This document shows positions 53,979 to 62,709 of a DNA stretch of 64,000 bases, piece after piece; within the stretch, counting starts at the first letter, position 1, and each line of letters opens with the position of its first letter. Source of the DNA: Thalassovita gelatinovora (lineage in GTDB: Bacteria; Pseudomonadota; Alphaproteobacteria; Rhodobacterales; Rhodobacteraceae); contig NZ_CYSA01000019.1 of the NCBI RefSeq assembly GCF_001458355.1, positions 1 through 64,000 on the forward strand, given 5' to 3'. The notes below the pieces were generated by a model. The model saw nothing but the letters and a program-made list of their open reading frames with translations. It was not told the origin of the DNA and did not search any database. Made by a program: the position numbers and the translations under genes.

Positions 53979-55379
53979 TCAAGCCCAGTTCGGGGTTGTC
54001 ACCACAGGCACGTTGCCGGCGTTTTCAATGTCCTGCCCGGCAGCCAACAGGATATCTTCGCGGAATCGAGGTCCGATCAATTGCACGCCGACCGGCCTGT
54101 GATCGGCTTCACCAGTTGCGACTGACAGCGCAGGGACGCCGATCACGGGCAAAGCCCGTTGGATAAGTTGTGCCTCCATCGCGGCCGCGAAAGCATCTTC
54201 GGAACTGACATCCTGTTGCTGAGCGAACGGCAACTCTCCTGAAACCGGGCAAATGAGAACAGGATAGTCCTTCAAAAACAATTCCCATTGCCGCACCAAT
54301 GCGACCCGTGCCTGAAGCGACTTCATCAACGTGTCAAAGCCAACTTCACCGGCATCCCTTGTCATGTGTTCGAAGACAAACTGCGAATCCGGCTCTGCTT
54401 CGCGTTCGATCATTTCGCGTGCGCCGAATTGGGTATCCGCCATCCAAAGTTGCGCATTGATTTCAGCAGCAAGCCGCATCGGTGGGCACGCGACCTCTTC
54501 GACTATCCAACCTGCTGCCTTCAATCTTTCCGCAGTGTCGAACAAGGCGGCCCGGACTTCGTCGGCAACGGGCATGCCGTCTGGTGCGATCGTCAACGCA
54601 GCACGTTTTTGGTAATCCCCGCCCGCCATCGGCGCGGATACGTACCACGGGTCGCGCAAATCCGGCGCGGCCATGGCGGCCAACGATATCCCAATGTCGG
54701 AAATGCTGCGGGCAATCGGCCCGGACACCGCCATAATCTGCGCCCCGATGAAACGGTCCGGCGCGCTGGCATTGTAGGCCGGAATTCTTCCGAAAGTGGG
54801 GCGCAGGCCGTGAAGACCGCAGGCATAAGCAGGGTAGCGGATGGACCCCGCGATATCAGTGCCGTGCCCTATGGCGCAAAGCCCTGCCGCAACCGCCGCG
54901 GCCGCGCCACCAGAAGATCCGCCCGGCGTTATCGCCTTGTTTCGCGGGTTCAGCGTTTGCCCATGCAGGTTGTTATTGGTAAACCAGCGCAGCGAAAAAG
55001 CCGGCGTGTTGGTACGCCCGATAATCACCCCGCCTGCTTTGCGGATGTTTGAAACCACCGGACTGTCATGCTGCGCCACCAGATTTTCCTGCAATCTGAG
55101 CCCGTTTGTTGTCGCTTGACCTTCTTGATCCACATTCACCTTGATTGTCACCGGAACGCCGCACAGAACGCCCGGATCTTCGCCGCGCGCAATGGCTTCA
55201 TCGACTTGTCGAGCTGCCTGCAATGCATCTTCTGGAAATTCCTGCACCACCGCGTTTACCGTTGGGTTCACATCGGCAATGCGCTGTAGATGCGCCTTGG
55301 TCACTTCCGTCGCCGACAGAGCTTTCGATCGCACTGCTGTGGCGATTTCGGAAGCGGTAAGATTCCAGATTTGCGACAT
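53979..55379 (-). CDS. Amidase signature family protein
   Basis: A 466-residue amidase signature enzyme. The Ser-cisSer-Lys triad is readable: K80 (VPVTIKVN), S155 (TPGGSSGG) and nucleophile S179 (TDIAGSIRYPA). It hydrolyses an amide, but the substrate cannot be inferred from sequence; malonamidase E2 of Bradyrhizobium belongs to this family and the mat genes lie immediately upstream on the same strand. The start MSQIWNL is chosen because longer in-frame starts lack similarity. A 275-nt gap with a hairpin separates it from the mat operon. Confidence 0.88.
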   Translation of the reverse strand: MSQIWNLTASEIATAVRSKALSATEVTKAHLQRIADVNPTVNAVVQEFPEDALQAARQVDEAIARGEDPGVLCGVPVTIKVNVDQEGQATTNGLRLQENLVAQHDSPVVSNIRKAGGVIIGRTNTPAFSLRWFTNNNLHGQTLNPRNKAITPGGSSGGAAAAVAAGLCAIGHGTDIAGSIRYPAYACGLHGLRPTFGRIPAYNASAPDRFIGAQIMAVSGPIARSISDIGISLAAMAAPDLRDPWYVSAPMAGGDYQKRAALTIAPDGMPVADEVRAALFDTAERLKAAGWIVEEVACPPMRLAAEINAQLWMADTQFGAREMIEREAEPDSQFVFEHMTRDAGEVGFDTLMKSLQARVALVRQWELFLKDYPVLICPVSGELPFAQQQDVSSEDAFAAAMEAQLIQRALPVIGVPALSVATGEADHRPVGVQLIGPRFREDILLAAGQDIENAGNVPVVTTPNWA

Positions 55380-55605
55380 GAAACATCTCCTTTGGGATTC
55401 ACCGGAGAACATTGCACGTATCGCCCCCGTAGCACAGGGCCAGGAAGAATGAGCCGATATTGCGAACCCTGTTATCTTCTCGGAAGAACAGAAATTTGCC
55501 AATGCGGCCCAAGTTTGAGGCATCTGTCGCGGTCGACGCCAATCATAGAGCGAGAAAGGTACCGCGCAGGGGTGGCTACCCTTTTTCATCGTATACGAAT
55601 TTAAC

Positions 55606-55634
55606 GGATCATGCGGATAGTCCCCGCATGATCC
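55606..55634 (-). terminator. Terminator-like hairpin after the mat operon
   Basis: An 11-bp perfect stem (GGATCATGCGG and its complement) 21 nt after the GlcG-like stop. The U-tract is weak (GUUAAAUU), so it may terminate only partly. Confidence 0.5.
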
Positions 55635-55654
55635 TTCACCGCCCCGGCTTGTCG

Positions 55655-56140
55655 TTAATGTTGATCCGACAGCGACGATTTACGCCAATCCGGGTCAAAA
55701 TTCGGTGGGTTCGACGCAAGCCCGACACTGCGGATCGCAAGAACACCACAGTATTCATCCTTTTCCGAAGAATCGCCGCTGATCCCGACTGCGCCGATGG
55801 TCATGCCGTCGGCGTCCTCGATCAAAGTCCCGCCCGGCACTGGGACAAACCGCCCATCCGACGCGGCCGCCAGCGCGGTCTGGAAGTTCGGGCGCGCGGA
55901 CAGATAATCACGGATCTGCCGGCTGGGCATCCCCATACCAAGCGATCCCCACGCCTTGCCAAAAGCGATATCGAAGCGCAGCAGGCCGCTGCCGTCTTCG
56001 GATTGCATCGCTTTCATGCGCCCCCCTGAATCCAGCACCACCACGGTCAGCGGTTTCATGCCTTCCTGCCGTCCGATTTCCAGCGCTTTTTCCAGAATGG
56101 CCGTAGCCGTTTCCAGCGGAAGACTCGATTTCAGTTTCAT
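55655..56140 (-). CDS. GlcG/HbpS-like protein at the end of the mat operon
   Basis: A 161-residue protein of the GlcG/HbpS family (PF03928), some members of which bind haem or cobalamin. The conserved LDSGGRMKAMQSEDGS, FGKAWGSLGMGMPS and GAVGISGDSSEKDEYC blocks are present. It lies 19 nt after matM, in the same operon. Homologues are often beside transport and catabolic genes, yet their role is not established. A haem-binding role is not proven here. Confidence 0.88.
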   Translation of the reverse strand: MKLKSSLPLETATAILEKALEIGRQEGMKPLTVVVLDSGGRMKAMQSEDGSGLLRFDIAFGKAWGSLGMGMPSRQIRDYLSARPNFQTALAAASDGRFVPVPGGTLIEDADGMTIGAVGISGDSSEKDEYCGVLAIRSVGLASNPPNFDPDWRKSSLSDQH

Positions 56141-56159
56141 GTTGTTTCCTTGCTCAAGT

Positions 56160-57482
56160 TCATCGGCTCATCATTTCGGGCAGCCATGTCACGATTTCGG
56201 GGAAAAGCAGCAGCACGATGATCGTTACCACATCCGCGACGAAAAAGATCGTGATCCCCCGAAACACGTCCGACAGCGGTATATCCGGCCTGACCGCGTT
56301 GACGACGAAACAGTTCAGCCCGATAGGGGGCGTGACAAGACAGACCTCTGCCATCTTGACGACGATGATACCGAACCAGATGGAATCGTAGCCCAGCGCC
56401 ATCACCGCCGGATATACCACCGGCAGGGTCAACAAAAGCATGCCGATCGCATCCATGAACATTCCCAGCACCGCATAGGCAAGCAGGATGCAGATCATGA
56501 TGACCAACGGCGGTGCATCAATCGATACGACCCAGGACGTAAACGCATCGGCCACCCCGGAAAACCCTAGAAAGCGCACGAAAATCGTGACGCCCCAGAT
56601 CAGCGAAAAGATCATCACCGTCAGCTTGGCTGTTTCCATCAGAGAACCCGAAATCGCCTTGAGACCGGCACCACGGGCAATCGCGACGACAAAGACCACT
56701 GCCGCGCCCAATGCTCCGGCTTCGGTCGGGGTGGCCCAGCCTTGGTAGATCGCCGAGATGATAATCGCGACGACCAGCATGATCGGCATCAGCGGCGGCA
56801 GCGACACGGCCCGTTCTTTCCACGTCGATGACGGGACAGCAGGAGCCTCGTGCGGGCGAAACATCGCCCAAAGGATAATAATCAACGCATACACGATGGC
56901 CGACACCAGCCCCGGCAAGAACCCCGCAAGCAGCAGCTTGCCGACGCTTTCTTCGACGATGATCGCATAGATCACCAGAATGGCCGAAGGTGGAATCAAC
57001 GTGGCAAGCGTACCACCAGCCGCAACGACACCCGCCGCCAGCTTGCGATCATAGCCGTATTTCAGCATTTCGGGCACAGCGACGCGGGCAAAGACCGCAG
57101 ATGTCGCCGTTGACGCACCGGACACGGCCGCAAACCCGGCGGTCGCAAAGACCGTGGCCACGGCAAGCCCGCCGGGCAGCCAGCTTAGCCATTTTCGCGC
57201 AGCATCAAAGAGTTGCGTTGTCATACCAGCGTGAAAAGCGACGAACCCGATAAAAATAAACATGGGCAGCACGCTAAGCGCATAGGTCGATGACTTGGCG
57301 TGCGGCACGATCCCGACGATGCCCGCTGCCGGCCCCCAGCCGATCAGTTCGACCAGCCCCAGCAGACCAACCGTCGCGGCCGCGATCACCACGCGCACGC
57401 CGATCACGACAAGAATCAATAACAGGCCAATCCCGATCAGCCCGACCAGTAGAGGGTTTGAAAATCCGATGCCGATCAGCAT
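56160..57482 (-). CDS. matM: TRAP transporter large permease (malonate type)
   Basis: A 440-residue membrane protein with about 12 helices, the DctM-type large subunit of a TRAP transporter, which couples substrate import to sodium. The start MLIGIGFSNPLLVG lies one base after the stop of the small subunit. Conserved blocks include GFAAVSGASTATSAVFARVAVPEM and LIPPSAILVIYAIIVEES. The assignment to malonate follows from the operon context, as in the MatPQM system of Sinorhizobium meliloti. Confidence 0.9.
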   Translation of the reverse strand: MLIGIGFSNPLLVGLIGIGLLLILVVIGVRVVIAAATVGLLGLVELIGWGPAAGIVGIVPHAKSSTYALSVLPMFIFIGFVAFHAGMTTQLFDAARKWLSWLPGGLAVATVFATAGFAAVSGASTATSAVFARVAVPEMLKYGYDRKLAAGVVAAGGTLATLIPPSAILVIYAIIVEESVGKLLLAGFLPGLVSAIVYALIIILWAMFRPHEAPAVPSSTWKERAVSLPPLMPIMLVVAIIISAIYQGWATPTEAGALGAAVVFVVAIARGAGLKAISGSLMETAKLTVMIFSLIWGVTIFVRFLGFSGVADAFTSWVVSIDAPPLVIMICILLAYAVLGMFMDAIGMLLLTLPVVYPAVMALGYDSIWFGIIVVKMAEVCLVTPPIGLNCFVVNAVRPDIPLSDVFRGITIFFVADVVTIIVLLLFPEIVTWLPEMMSR

Positions 57483-57483
57483 G

Positions 57484-58110
57484 TCAGCGTCCTTCCTTAT
57501 CGGCTTCGTCACCAAGCACTTCGTGGGCTTCTTCACGGGCCGTTTCAGCGGCATCCTTGAGTGACACCACGCCTTCGTGCGCGTGGCTGGGGTAAATGAA
57601 CAACCGTACGGATCCGGCCAACTGGATGCCCAGCCGCAGGAACCAAAAGGCGAAAGCGATGGGCACCAACAGCTTGGATGGCCAGACCGGGTATTCTGCG
57701 TCTATGGTCGTGTCGCCGATCTGGTAGGATCGCAGGAAATGGTCCCAGCTATACCAGATCAACACAGCAACGATTGCCATCCCCAGAAGCGACCCGACGA
57801 TTTCCGCCAACCAGTAAGACCGTCCCCAGAGACGCCCCAACAGCAGCTCCATTCGGATATGTGCGCCCATACGCTGGGTATACGCCGCCCCAAGGAACGC
57901 CATGCCGGCCATCGATAGCTCGACCAGATCGATGTAGCCTGACAGCGGATTGTTAAAGAAGGTCCGCATGACAATCTGCGCCACGCCCAACAGCATCAGC
58001 AGAAAGATAAACGTCGCGGCGATAAAGTTAGCAGCGTCTTCGACTGGCATCATGAACCGGTCACACCGGCCAATCCAGCCAGACGCCTGGGCGTCGTTGG
58101 AAACACGCAT
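57484..58110 (-). CDS. matQ: TRAP transporter small permease (malonate type)
   Basis: A 208-residue DctQ-type protein with four predicted helices (about 20-45, 50-80, 90-115 and 145-165). Its C-terminal tail of about 35 residues is rich in Glu, Asp and Ala and extends beyond the helices. The ATG at 58110 is supported by family length. It is 78 nt after matP and one nt before matM. Confidence 0.88.
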   Translation of the reverse strand: MRVSNDAQASGWIGRCDRFMMPVEDAANFIAATFIFLLMLLGVAQIVMRTFFNNPLSGYIDLVELSMAGMAFLGAAYTQRMGAHIRMELLLGRLWGRSYWLAEIVGSLLGMAIVAVLIWYSWDHFLRSYQIGDTTIDAEYPVWPSKLLVPIAFAFWFLRLGIQLAGSVRLFIYPSHAHEGVVSLKDAAETAREEAHEVLGDEADKEGR

Positions 58111-58188
58111 CCTGATCACGTCCTTGCCAAGAGTAATAGAATGGGATCGCGGAGGAAGCCGCGATCCCGAAAACAAACTGCGAAGAAT

Positions 58189-59229
58189 TTACTTCGCGGT
58201 CTTGGCTTCTTCCGCATAGCGCAAAAGATCATTCAGAACCTCCTGCGCGTCGAAGTTGCCTTCGTTGGCGGCGACCCATTCTTGCCAGACCGGGAGCGCG
58301 GCCCGTTCGCGGATTTCAGCGATCTGCTCGTCCGTGTAGGTGATCTTGTCCAGCGTTTCTTCGAACAGCTTGAAATTGCCCTCGTCCGCTGCCGCATAGG
58401 ACGCCTGTTCGGTGTCCAGAACCAGATCCCGGTTGTCCATCAGGAAGTCTTGATAGGCAGCGGGCAGCGCTTCGAATGCCGTCTTGTTCAGCACCCAACC
58501 ACATTCCGACGTGCCCGGCGCGAGATTGGATGTGTACCAATCGGCCTCTTCGTTGATCTTGAAGGCCACATGCGCATAGGTCATCGGAAAGGCTGCCGCA
58601 TCGACGGTGCCGTTTTGGAACGCCGTCAGAGTTTCTGACGCCGACAGGGTCTGATTGATAGCCCCAAGCTTTTCCATCGCATCGCCCAATCCGCCACCGG
58701 CGCGCACCCGCAGGCCGCTCCAGCCGTCGATTTCGGTCGGTGCAGGGCCTTTGCCCATGATTTCGTATTGAGGCAGCAGCCCCGATGCGTAGGGCATGGC
58801 GTTCCATCGCGCCATGTCGGCGACGATGGCGGGATGTTCGAACATCTTCTTGAAGGTGTATTTGTGTACCTCGGGATCGCCGATCGGCAGGAAGGGCAGC
58901 GAAAACACCATCCATGCCGGGTTCTTACCGGGATGGTAGAAGTTGCAGATGCCCGCGCCTTCAAAGGCGTTGAGCTTGAGCCCATCAAGGTTTTCGCGCG
59001 AATTTCCAAGTTGGTCAGCGTAGAATATCTTGATCTGGAATTTGCCGTCGGTTTCTTCGGCGGCTTTGGCGGCCAGTGCTTCCATCCCGGATGTCAGCGC
59101 CCGTGGGTTGCCGTACATCGAGATTTTCCAGAACACCGACGGGCCTTCAATGTTGGCGGCCTGTGCCGGTGATTGCAGTGTAAGGCAGGCCAGCGCAGCA
59201 GCGGCCAGCGGTTTCAGGGTCTTTGTCAT
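58189..59229 (-). CDS. matP: TRAP transporter substrate-binding protein (malonate type)
   Basis: A 346-residue periplasmic solute receptor of the DctP family. A signal peptide of 24 residues ends PAQA before ANIEGPS. An AGGAGG site precedes the ATG. Conserved DctP features are the FKIKIFYADQLG-type strand and the arginine-containing segment GLRVRAGGG that contacts the carboxylate. Its place between matB and matQM supports malonate as the ligand. Confidence 0.9.
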   Translation of the reverse strand: MTKTLKPLAAAALACLTLQSPAQAANIEGPSVFWKISMYGNPRALTSGMEALAAKAAEETDGKFQIKIFYADQLGNSRENLDGLKLNAFEGAGICNFYHPGKNPAWMVFSLPFLPIGDPEVHKYTFKKMFEHPAIVADMARWNAMPYASGLLPQYEIMGKGPAPTEIDGWSGLRVRAGGGLGDAMEKLGAINQTLSASETLTAFQNGTVDAAAFPMTYAHVAFKINEEADWYTSNLAPGTSECGWVLNKTAFEALPAAYQDFLMDNRDLVLDTEQASYAAADEGNFKLFEETLDKITYTDEQIAEIRERAALPVWQEWVAANEGNFDAQEVLNDLLRYAEEAKTAK

Positions 59230-59286
59230 CTTTTCCTCCTCAAAAGATTGTTGGTTCAAACACAGGGCCCCTCTGCCCCGTGCGGT

Positions 59287-60789
59287 TCAGGCGTCGGACG
59301 TATAGGTCTGGCGCAGAATGTTCTTTTGCACCTTTCCCATGGTGTTGCGCGGCAGGTCGGCCACGATCTCGATCCGGCGGGGATGCTTGAAGCGGGCCAA
59401 ATGCGGCGTGATTTCGGACAAAAGCGCGGCAGGATCGAGCGTGTTCCCCGGTTCGGGGACGACGACGCCGATGGTTGCCTCTCCGAAATCCGGATCAGCC
59501 ACGCCGAAGACGGCGGATTCTCGGACGCCGGGCAACGCGTCCAGCAGCACCTCGATTTCCTTGGGATAAATGTTGTAGCCGCCCGAAATGATAAGATCCT
59601 TCTGGCGCCCAACAATCACAAGATAGCCGTCAGGGTCGATCTGTCCGAGGTCCCCGGTAATGAAAAAGCCATTCTCACGCAGCTCTTCTGCGGTTTTTTC
59701 CGGCATCCGCCAGTAGCCGGAAAAGACGTTGGGACCGCGCACTTCGATCATCCCCGTCTCGCCTTGCGGCACTTCGATGCCGGTGTCGGGGTCGGAGATC
59801 CGAATTTCGGTTCCGGGCAGGGGAAAACCAACCGTGCCGGGGCGTCGATCCCCTTCGTAGGGGTTCGACGCGTTCATGTTGGTTTCGGTCATGCCGTAGC
59901 GTTCAAGGATGCGGTGACCGGTGCGGGCCTCGAAGTCAGTGTGGGTATCGGCCAGAAGCGGCGCACTGCCAGACACGAAAAGCCGCATATGTGCGGTCGC
60001 TTCGCGCGTAAAAGACGGTTCCGCCAACAGACGCGTGTAGAAGGTCGGCACCCCCATCAGAACCGTGGCGCGCGGCAGGTCAGCCAACAGTTTTTCTGCC
60101 TTGAAGGCGGCGTGAAAGATCATCGCCGCTCCCGACAGAGCCGAAACGTTCACCGCCACGAAAAGCCCGTGGGTATGGAAAATCGGCAAGGCATGCAACA
60201 AGACATCCGCATCGGTGAACCGCCACAGATCGGCCAGCGCGGTAGCGTTCGACAACAGATTAGCATGGCTCAACATCGCGCCTTTGGAACGCCCGGTCGT
60301 CCCCGAGGTATAGAGGATCGCTGCCAGATCGTCGGCACCGCACTCCACCACCGCATGAACAGCGGGCATGGCATCTGCGGCATCGCTCAGACTACCGCTG
60401 CCGTCGGCATTCAGTGTGTGCAGCGCGGCTCCCTTCAGAATACCGGTCATGGCAACGGCATCCTCAGCGTCGCAGATCACCAGTCCCGGTTCTGCGTCGC
60501 CCAGAAAATAGGCCAATTCACTGGTGGTATAGGCGGTATTGAGTGGCAACAACACCAAGCCGCTGCGCAGGCAGGCGGCATAGACCGCAAGCGCCTCGGG
60601 TGACTTGGCGACTTGCAACGCCACGCGATCGCCCTTGGTCAGTCCGATTTCGGCAAAGACGTTGGCCAACCGGGCCGACAGGGCAACAAAATCGCCGTAG
60701 CTCAGTGCCCGACCCTTTTCCAGCATCAGGAAGGGCGCGTCATTCTTGGCGTGACGGCCAAAGAGAGGATCGAAAAGGACGTTGCTCAT
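59287..60789 (-). CDS. matB: Malonyl-CoA synthetase
   Basis: A 500-residue adenylate-forming enzyme that makes malonyl-CoA from malonate, CoA and ATP. The AMP-binding P-loop YTSGTTGRSKG is at residues 160-170; YGMTETNMNASNP and the C-terminal catalytic lysine in GKVQKN (about 486) follow. It overlaps matA by 4 nt and precedes the TRAP transporter genes. The size and gene context distinguish it from generic acyl-CoA synthetases. Confidence 0.92.
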   Translation of the reverse strand: MSNVLFDPLFGRHAKNDAPFLMLEKGRALSYGDFVALSARLANVFAEIGLTKGDRVALQVAKSPEALAVYAACLRSGLVLLPLNTAYTTSELAYFLGDAEPGLVICDAEDAVAMTGILKGAALHTLNADGSGSLSDAADAMPAVHAVVECGADDLAAILYTSGTTGRSKGAMLSHANLLSNATALADLWRFTDADVLLHALPIFHTHGLFVAVNVSALSGAAMIFHAAFKAEKLLADLPRATVLMGVPTFYTRLLAEPSFTREATAHMRLFVSGSAPLLADTHTDFEARTGHRILERYGMTETNMNASNPYEGDRRPGTVGFPLPGTEIRISDPDTGIEVPQGETGMIEVRGPNVFSGYWRMPEKTAEELRENGFFITGDLGQIDPDGYLVIVGRQKDLIISGGYNIYPKEIEVLLDALPGVRESAVFGVADPDFGEATIGVVVPEPGNTLDPAALLSEITPHLARFKHPRRIEIVADLPRNTMGKVQKNILRQTYTSDA

Positions 60790-62111
60790 GAGTCTGCCTT
60801 GCTTGCCGGGATGGGGGCGGATTTGAGAAGAGAAGCAATCGTGCGCGATGTGGCGACGGTGCCTGTCGTGGTGAACCCTTCGATGTTGCGGTCGATCCGG
60901 GCCGGGTCGTAAAGGTAATTGACCATCGTGCCATAAGATGTGCGCTGACCATTGTCGGACGCGTCACCATCCGCGTGTACATCCTGAACGATGGCCCCGT
61001 TGCCTAGATGAAAACGCGCCACCACATTTGCCGGGTCGCCCCGAGGGCGTTTTTCCTTCACCAGGTAATGCGCGATATAGCGGCGCAGCGTGTCGTTGGA
61101 CTTGTCGTCCCTGCTGCCCGATTGTGCCAAGGCGACCTTCAAAGCCTCCGCCTCGGTCCCGGAAAGTGTTTCCTGAACGCCATCGATCCAGGCGCGGAAA
61201 CCCGGGATTGGTGAAAGCGTGACAAATGTCTTGAGCTGCGGCAAGCTGGCCGACAGATCCTCGACCACATGCTTGATCAACGCGTTGCCGAACGAAATAC
61301 CACGCAAACCGGCCTGACAGTTCGAGATCGAATAGAACACCGCCGTGTCCATCTTATCCGCCGGGGTTGCGGCGCGATCTTCGGTCAGAACCGATTGAAT
61401 ATTGCCGGGAATACCGTTGGTCAGCGCCACTTCGACAAATATCAGCGGCTCTTCGGGCATACAGGGGTGGAAATAGGCGAAACACTGACGATCCTCGGGC
61501 AGAAGCCGCAACCGCAGGGCATCCCAGCTGTCGATAGCGTGCACAGCCTCGTAGGCGATGATCTTTTCAAGGATATTCGCCGGGCTGTTCCAGTTAATTC
61601 GCCGTAGCACCAGAAAACCGGGATTGAACCAGGATACGAAGAGATGTGCGAAATCCAGATCGATACGGGCCAATGTCGGTTCTTGGCGGATCGCCTCGAA
61701 CAGATCACAGCGCATCGCAACCAGATCAGCCGTGGCTCCGGGGACCCGGTTCAGGCGTCGCAAGATTTCCTGACGACGTGGTTCCGCCTGCGCGGCAAGC
61801 GCGGCCAGATCTTCGGTGGACCGGGATTTTTCGTAACTGTGGGCAAGTGTCGCGACGGCGTCGGGATCTATGTCGAAATCATCTGCCAGATGACGGAAAA
61901 AATCCATCCTCTGATCTTTGTCCATTGCACGGTATTTCTGCAGGACCGCACGCGCCACCTTGATCGCCGACACATCGCCGATGTCGGACAGCAAAACATG
62001 GCACAATTCATTGATCGGGCGCGCATCCTTCGTCGCCGTAGTCTGTTGCGCCCGATTGGTAATGGACGCCAGAAGATCCGTCAGAAAGCTGGACTGCAAC
62101 ATCGGTTCCAT
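60786..62111 (-). CDS. matA: Malonyl-CoA decarboxylase
   Basis: A 441-residue malonyl-CoA decarboxylase that converts malonyl-CoA to acetyl-CoA and carbon dioxide. The serine of TLSPIPGF (S300) and the histidine of RFHLGNGA (H368) match the catalytic pair of characterised enzymes. A second in-frame ATG at 62102 has a better-spaced AGGA, so the true start may be there (438 residues). It is the first gene of the mat operon and is preceded by a promoter with an embedded inverted repeat. Confidence 0.95.
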   Translation of the reverse strand: MEPMLQSSFLTDLLASITNRAQQTTATKDARPINELCHVLLSDIGDVSAIKVARAVLQKYRAMDKDQRMDFFRHLADDFDIDPDAVATLAHSYEKSRSTEDLAALAAQAEPRRQEILRRLNRVPGATADLVAMRCDLFEAIRQEPTLARIDLDFAHLFVSWFNPGFLVLRRINWNSPANILEKIIAYEAVHAIDSWDALRLRLLPEDRQCFAYFHPCMPEEPLIFVEVALTNGIPGNIQSVLTEDRAATPADKMDTAVFYSISNCQAGLRGISFGNALIKHVVEDLSASLPQLKTFVTLSPIPGFRAWIDGVQETLSGTEAEALKVALAQSGSRDDKSNDTLRRYIAHYLVKEKRPRGDPANVVARFHLGNGAIVQDVHADGDASDNGQRTSYGTMVNYLYDPARIDRNIEGFTTTGTVATSRTIASLLKSAPIPASKADS

Positions 62112-62163
62112 TCCTATCGGGTCAAGGTTTTGGCGCGCCCCGAGTGCGCGTGATTCCAGTCTA

Positions 62164-62191
62164 TGTATATCGATTAAATTTAACGATACAA
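62164..62191 (-). promoter_or_regulatory. mat promoter
   Basis: TTGTAT (62186-62191), a 16-bp spacer and TATACA (62164-62169) on the minus strand, about 50 nt before matA. The spacer is occupied by an inverted repeat, a layout that suits repression. Confidence 0.6.
62171..62185. promoter_or_regulatory. Operator candidate in the mat promoter
   Basis: CGATTAAATTTAACG is a near-perfect inverted repeat between the -35 and -10 boxes. It resembles the palindrome at 62660-62673 in the divergent promoter, so both may bind one regulator. A degenerate third copy lies at about 62200-62216. Confidence 0.6.
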
Positions 62192-62231
62192 TAAAAAATC
62201 GATTATTTTATTTTCGACGTGACTGAAGTGA

Positions 62232-62618
62232 TCAGCTCAGGCTGACCCGTCCCGTGGACAAACCGACCGACATATTCAAAGCGCCTTCGTTTACGAGCCA
62301 TTTGCGCAAGGTGAAATTGCGCGCCTTCGCGCTGTGCATCGGATCAGCCTGTGCCAGCGCCATGGCAGCCTCCATCGTCTCAGCACGGTAGATGATCATA
62401 CCGGCCCCCTGCATTTCGTTGCCGCTGTCATCAGAAAGGGGCCCCGCCAGCACCAGTTGCCCTGTTTCTTCGAGCTTTCGTTGATAGGCCAAATGCGCAG
62501 GCAAGGTAGCCTTGACCGCTTCAGGCCCAGAGGCTGGCGTCGAAACCACCACAAACAACTCCAGCGCCAAGCCCCCCCGCCCCTTGGCTTCTTGCTTATA
62601 CGCGTCCCACCTTGGCAT
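62232..62618 (-). CDS. YciI family protein
   Basis: A 128-residue protein of the YciI family with a dimeric alpha/beta-barrel-like fold related to muconolactone isomerase. The core begins LELFVVVSTPASG, and the AHLAYQRKLEETGQLVLAGPLSDD segment carries the histidine-aspartate pair seen in the family. No reaction is proven for most members. It lies between matA (same strand) and the fumarylacetoacetate-hydrolase gene (divergent), and its promoter region contains the CGAT palindrome. Confidence 0.85.
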   Translation of the reverse strand: MPRWDAYKQEAKGRGGLALELFVVVSTPASGPEAVKATLPAHLAYQRKLEETGQLVLAGPLSDDSGNEMQGAGMIIYRAETMEAAMALAQADPMHSAKARNFTLRKWLVNEGALNMSVGLSTGRVSLS

Positions 62619-62651
62619 CCTCGTTCACCCCAAAATTAAAATCGATATTAT

Positions 62652-62680
62652 TTGACATACGATAATATTATCGCCAAAGA
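62652..62680 (+). promoter_or_regulatory. Promoter candidate of the FAH-nitroreductase operon
   Basis: A perfect TTGACA (62652-62657) is followed by an 18-bp spacer and a weak AAAGAT-type -10 near 62676-62681. The spacer holds the 62660-62673 palindrome. Confidence 0.45.
62660..62673. promoter_or_regulatory. Operator candidate, CGAT palindrome
   Basis: CGATAATATTATCG is a perfect 14-bp palindrome in the 91-nt region between YciI and the FAH gene. Its arms match those of the repeat in the mat promoter. Confidence 0.6.
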
Positions 62681-62709
62681 TAGCAAAAAACGGATTAAAG
62701 GAACTCCTT

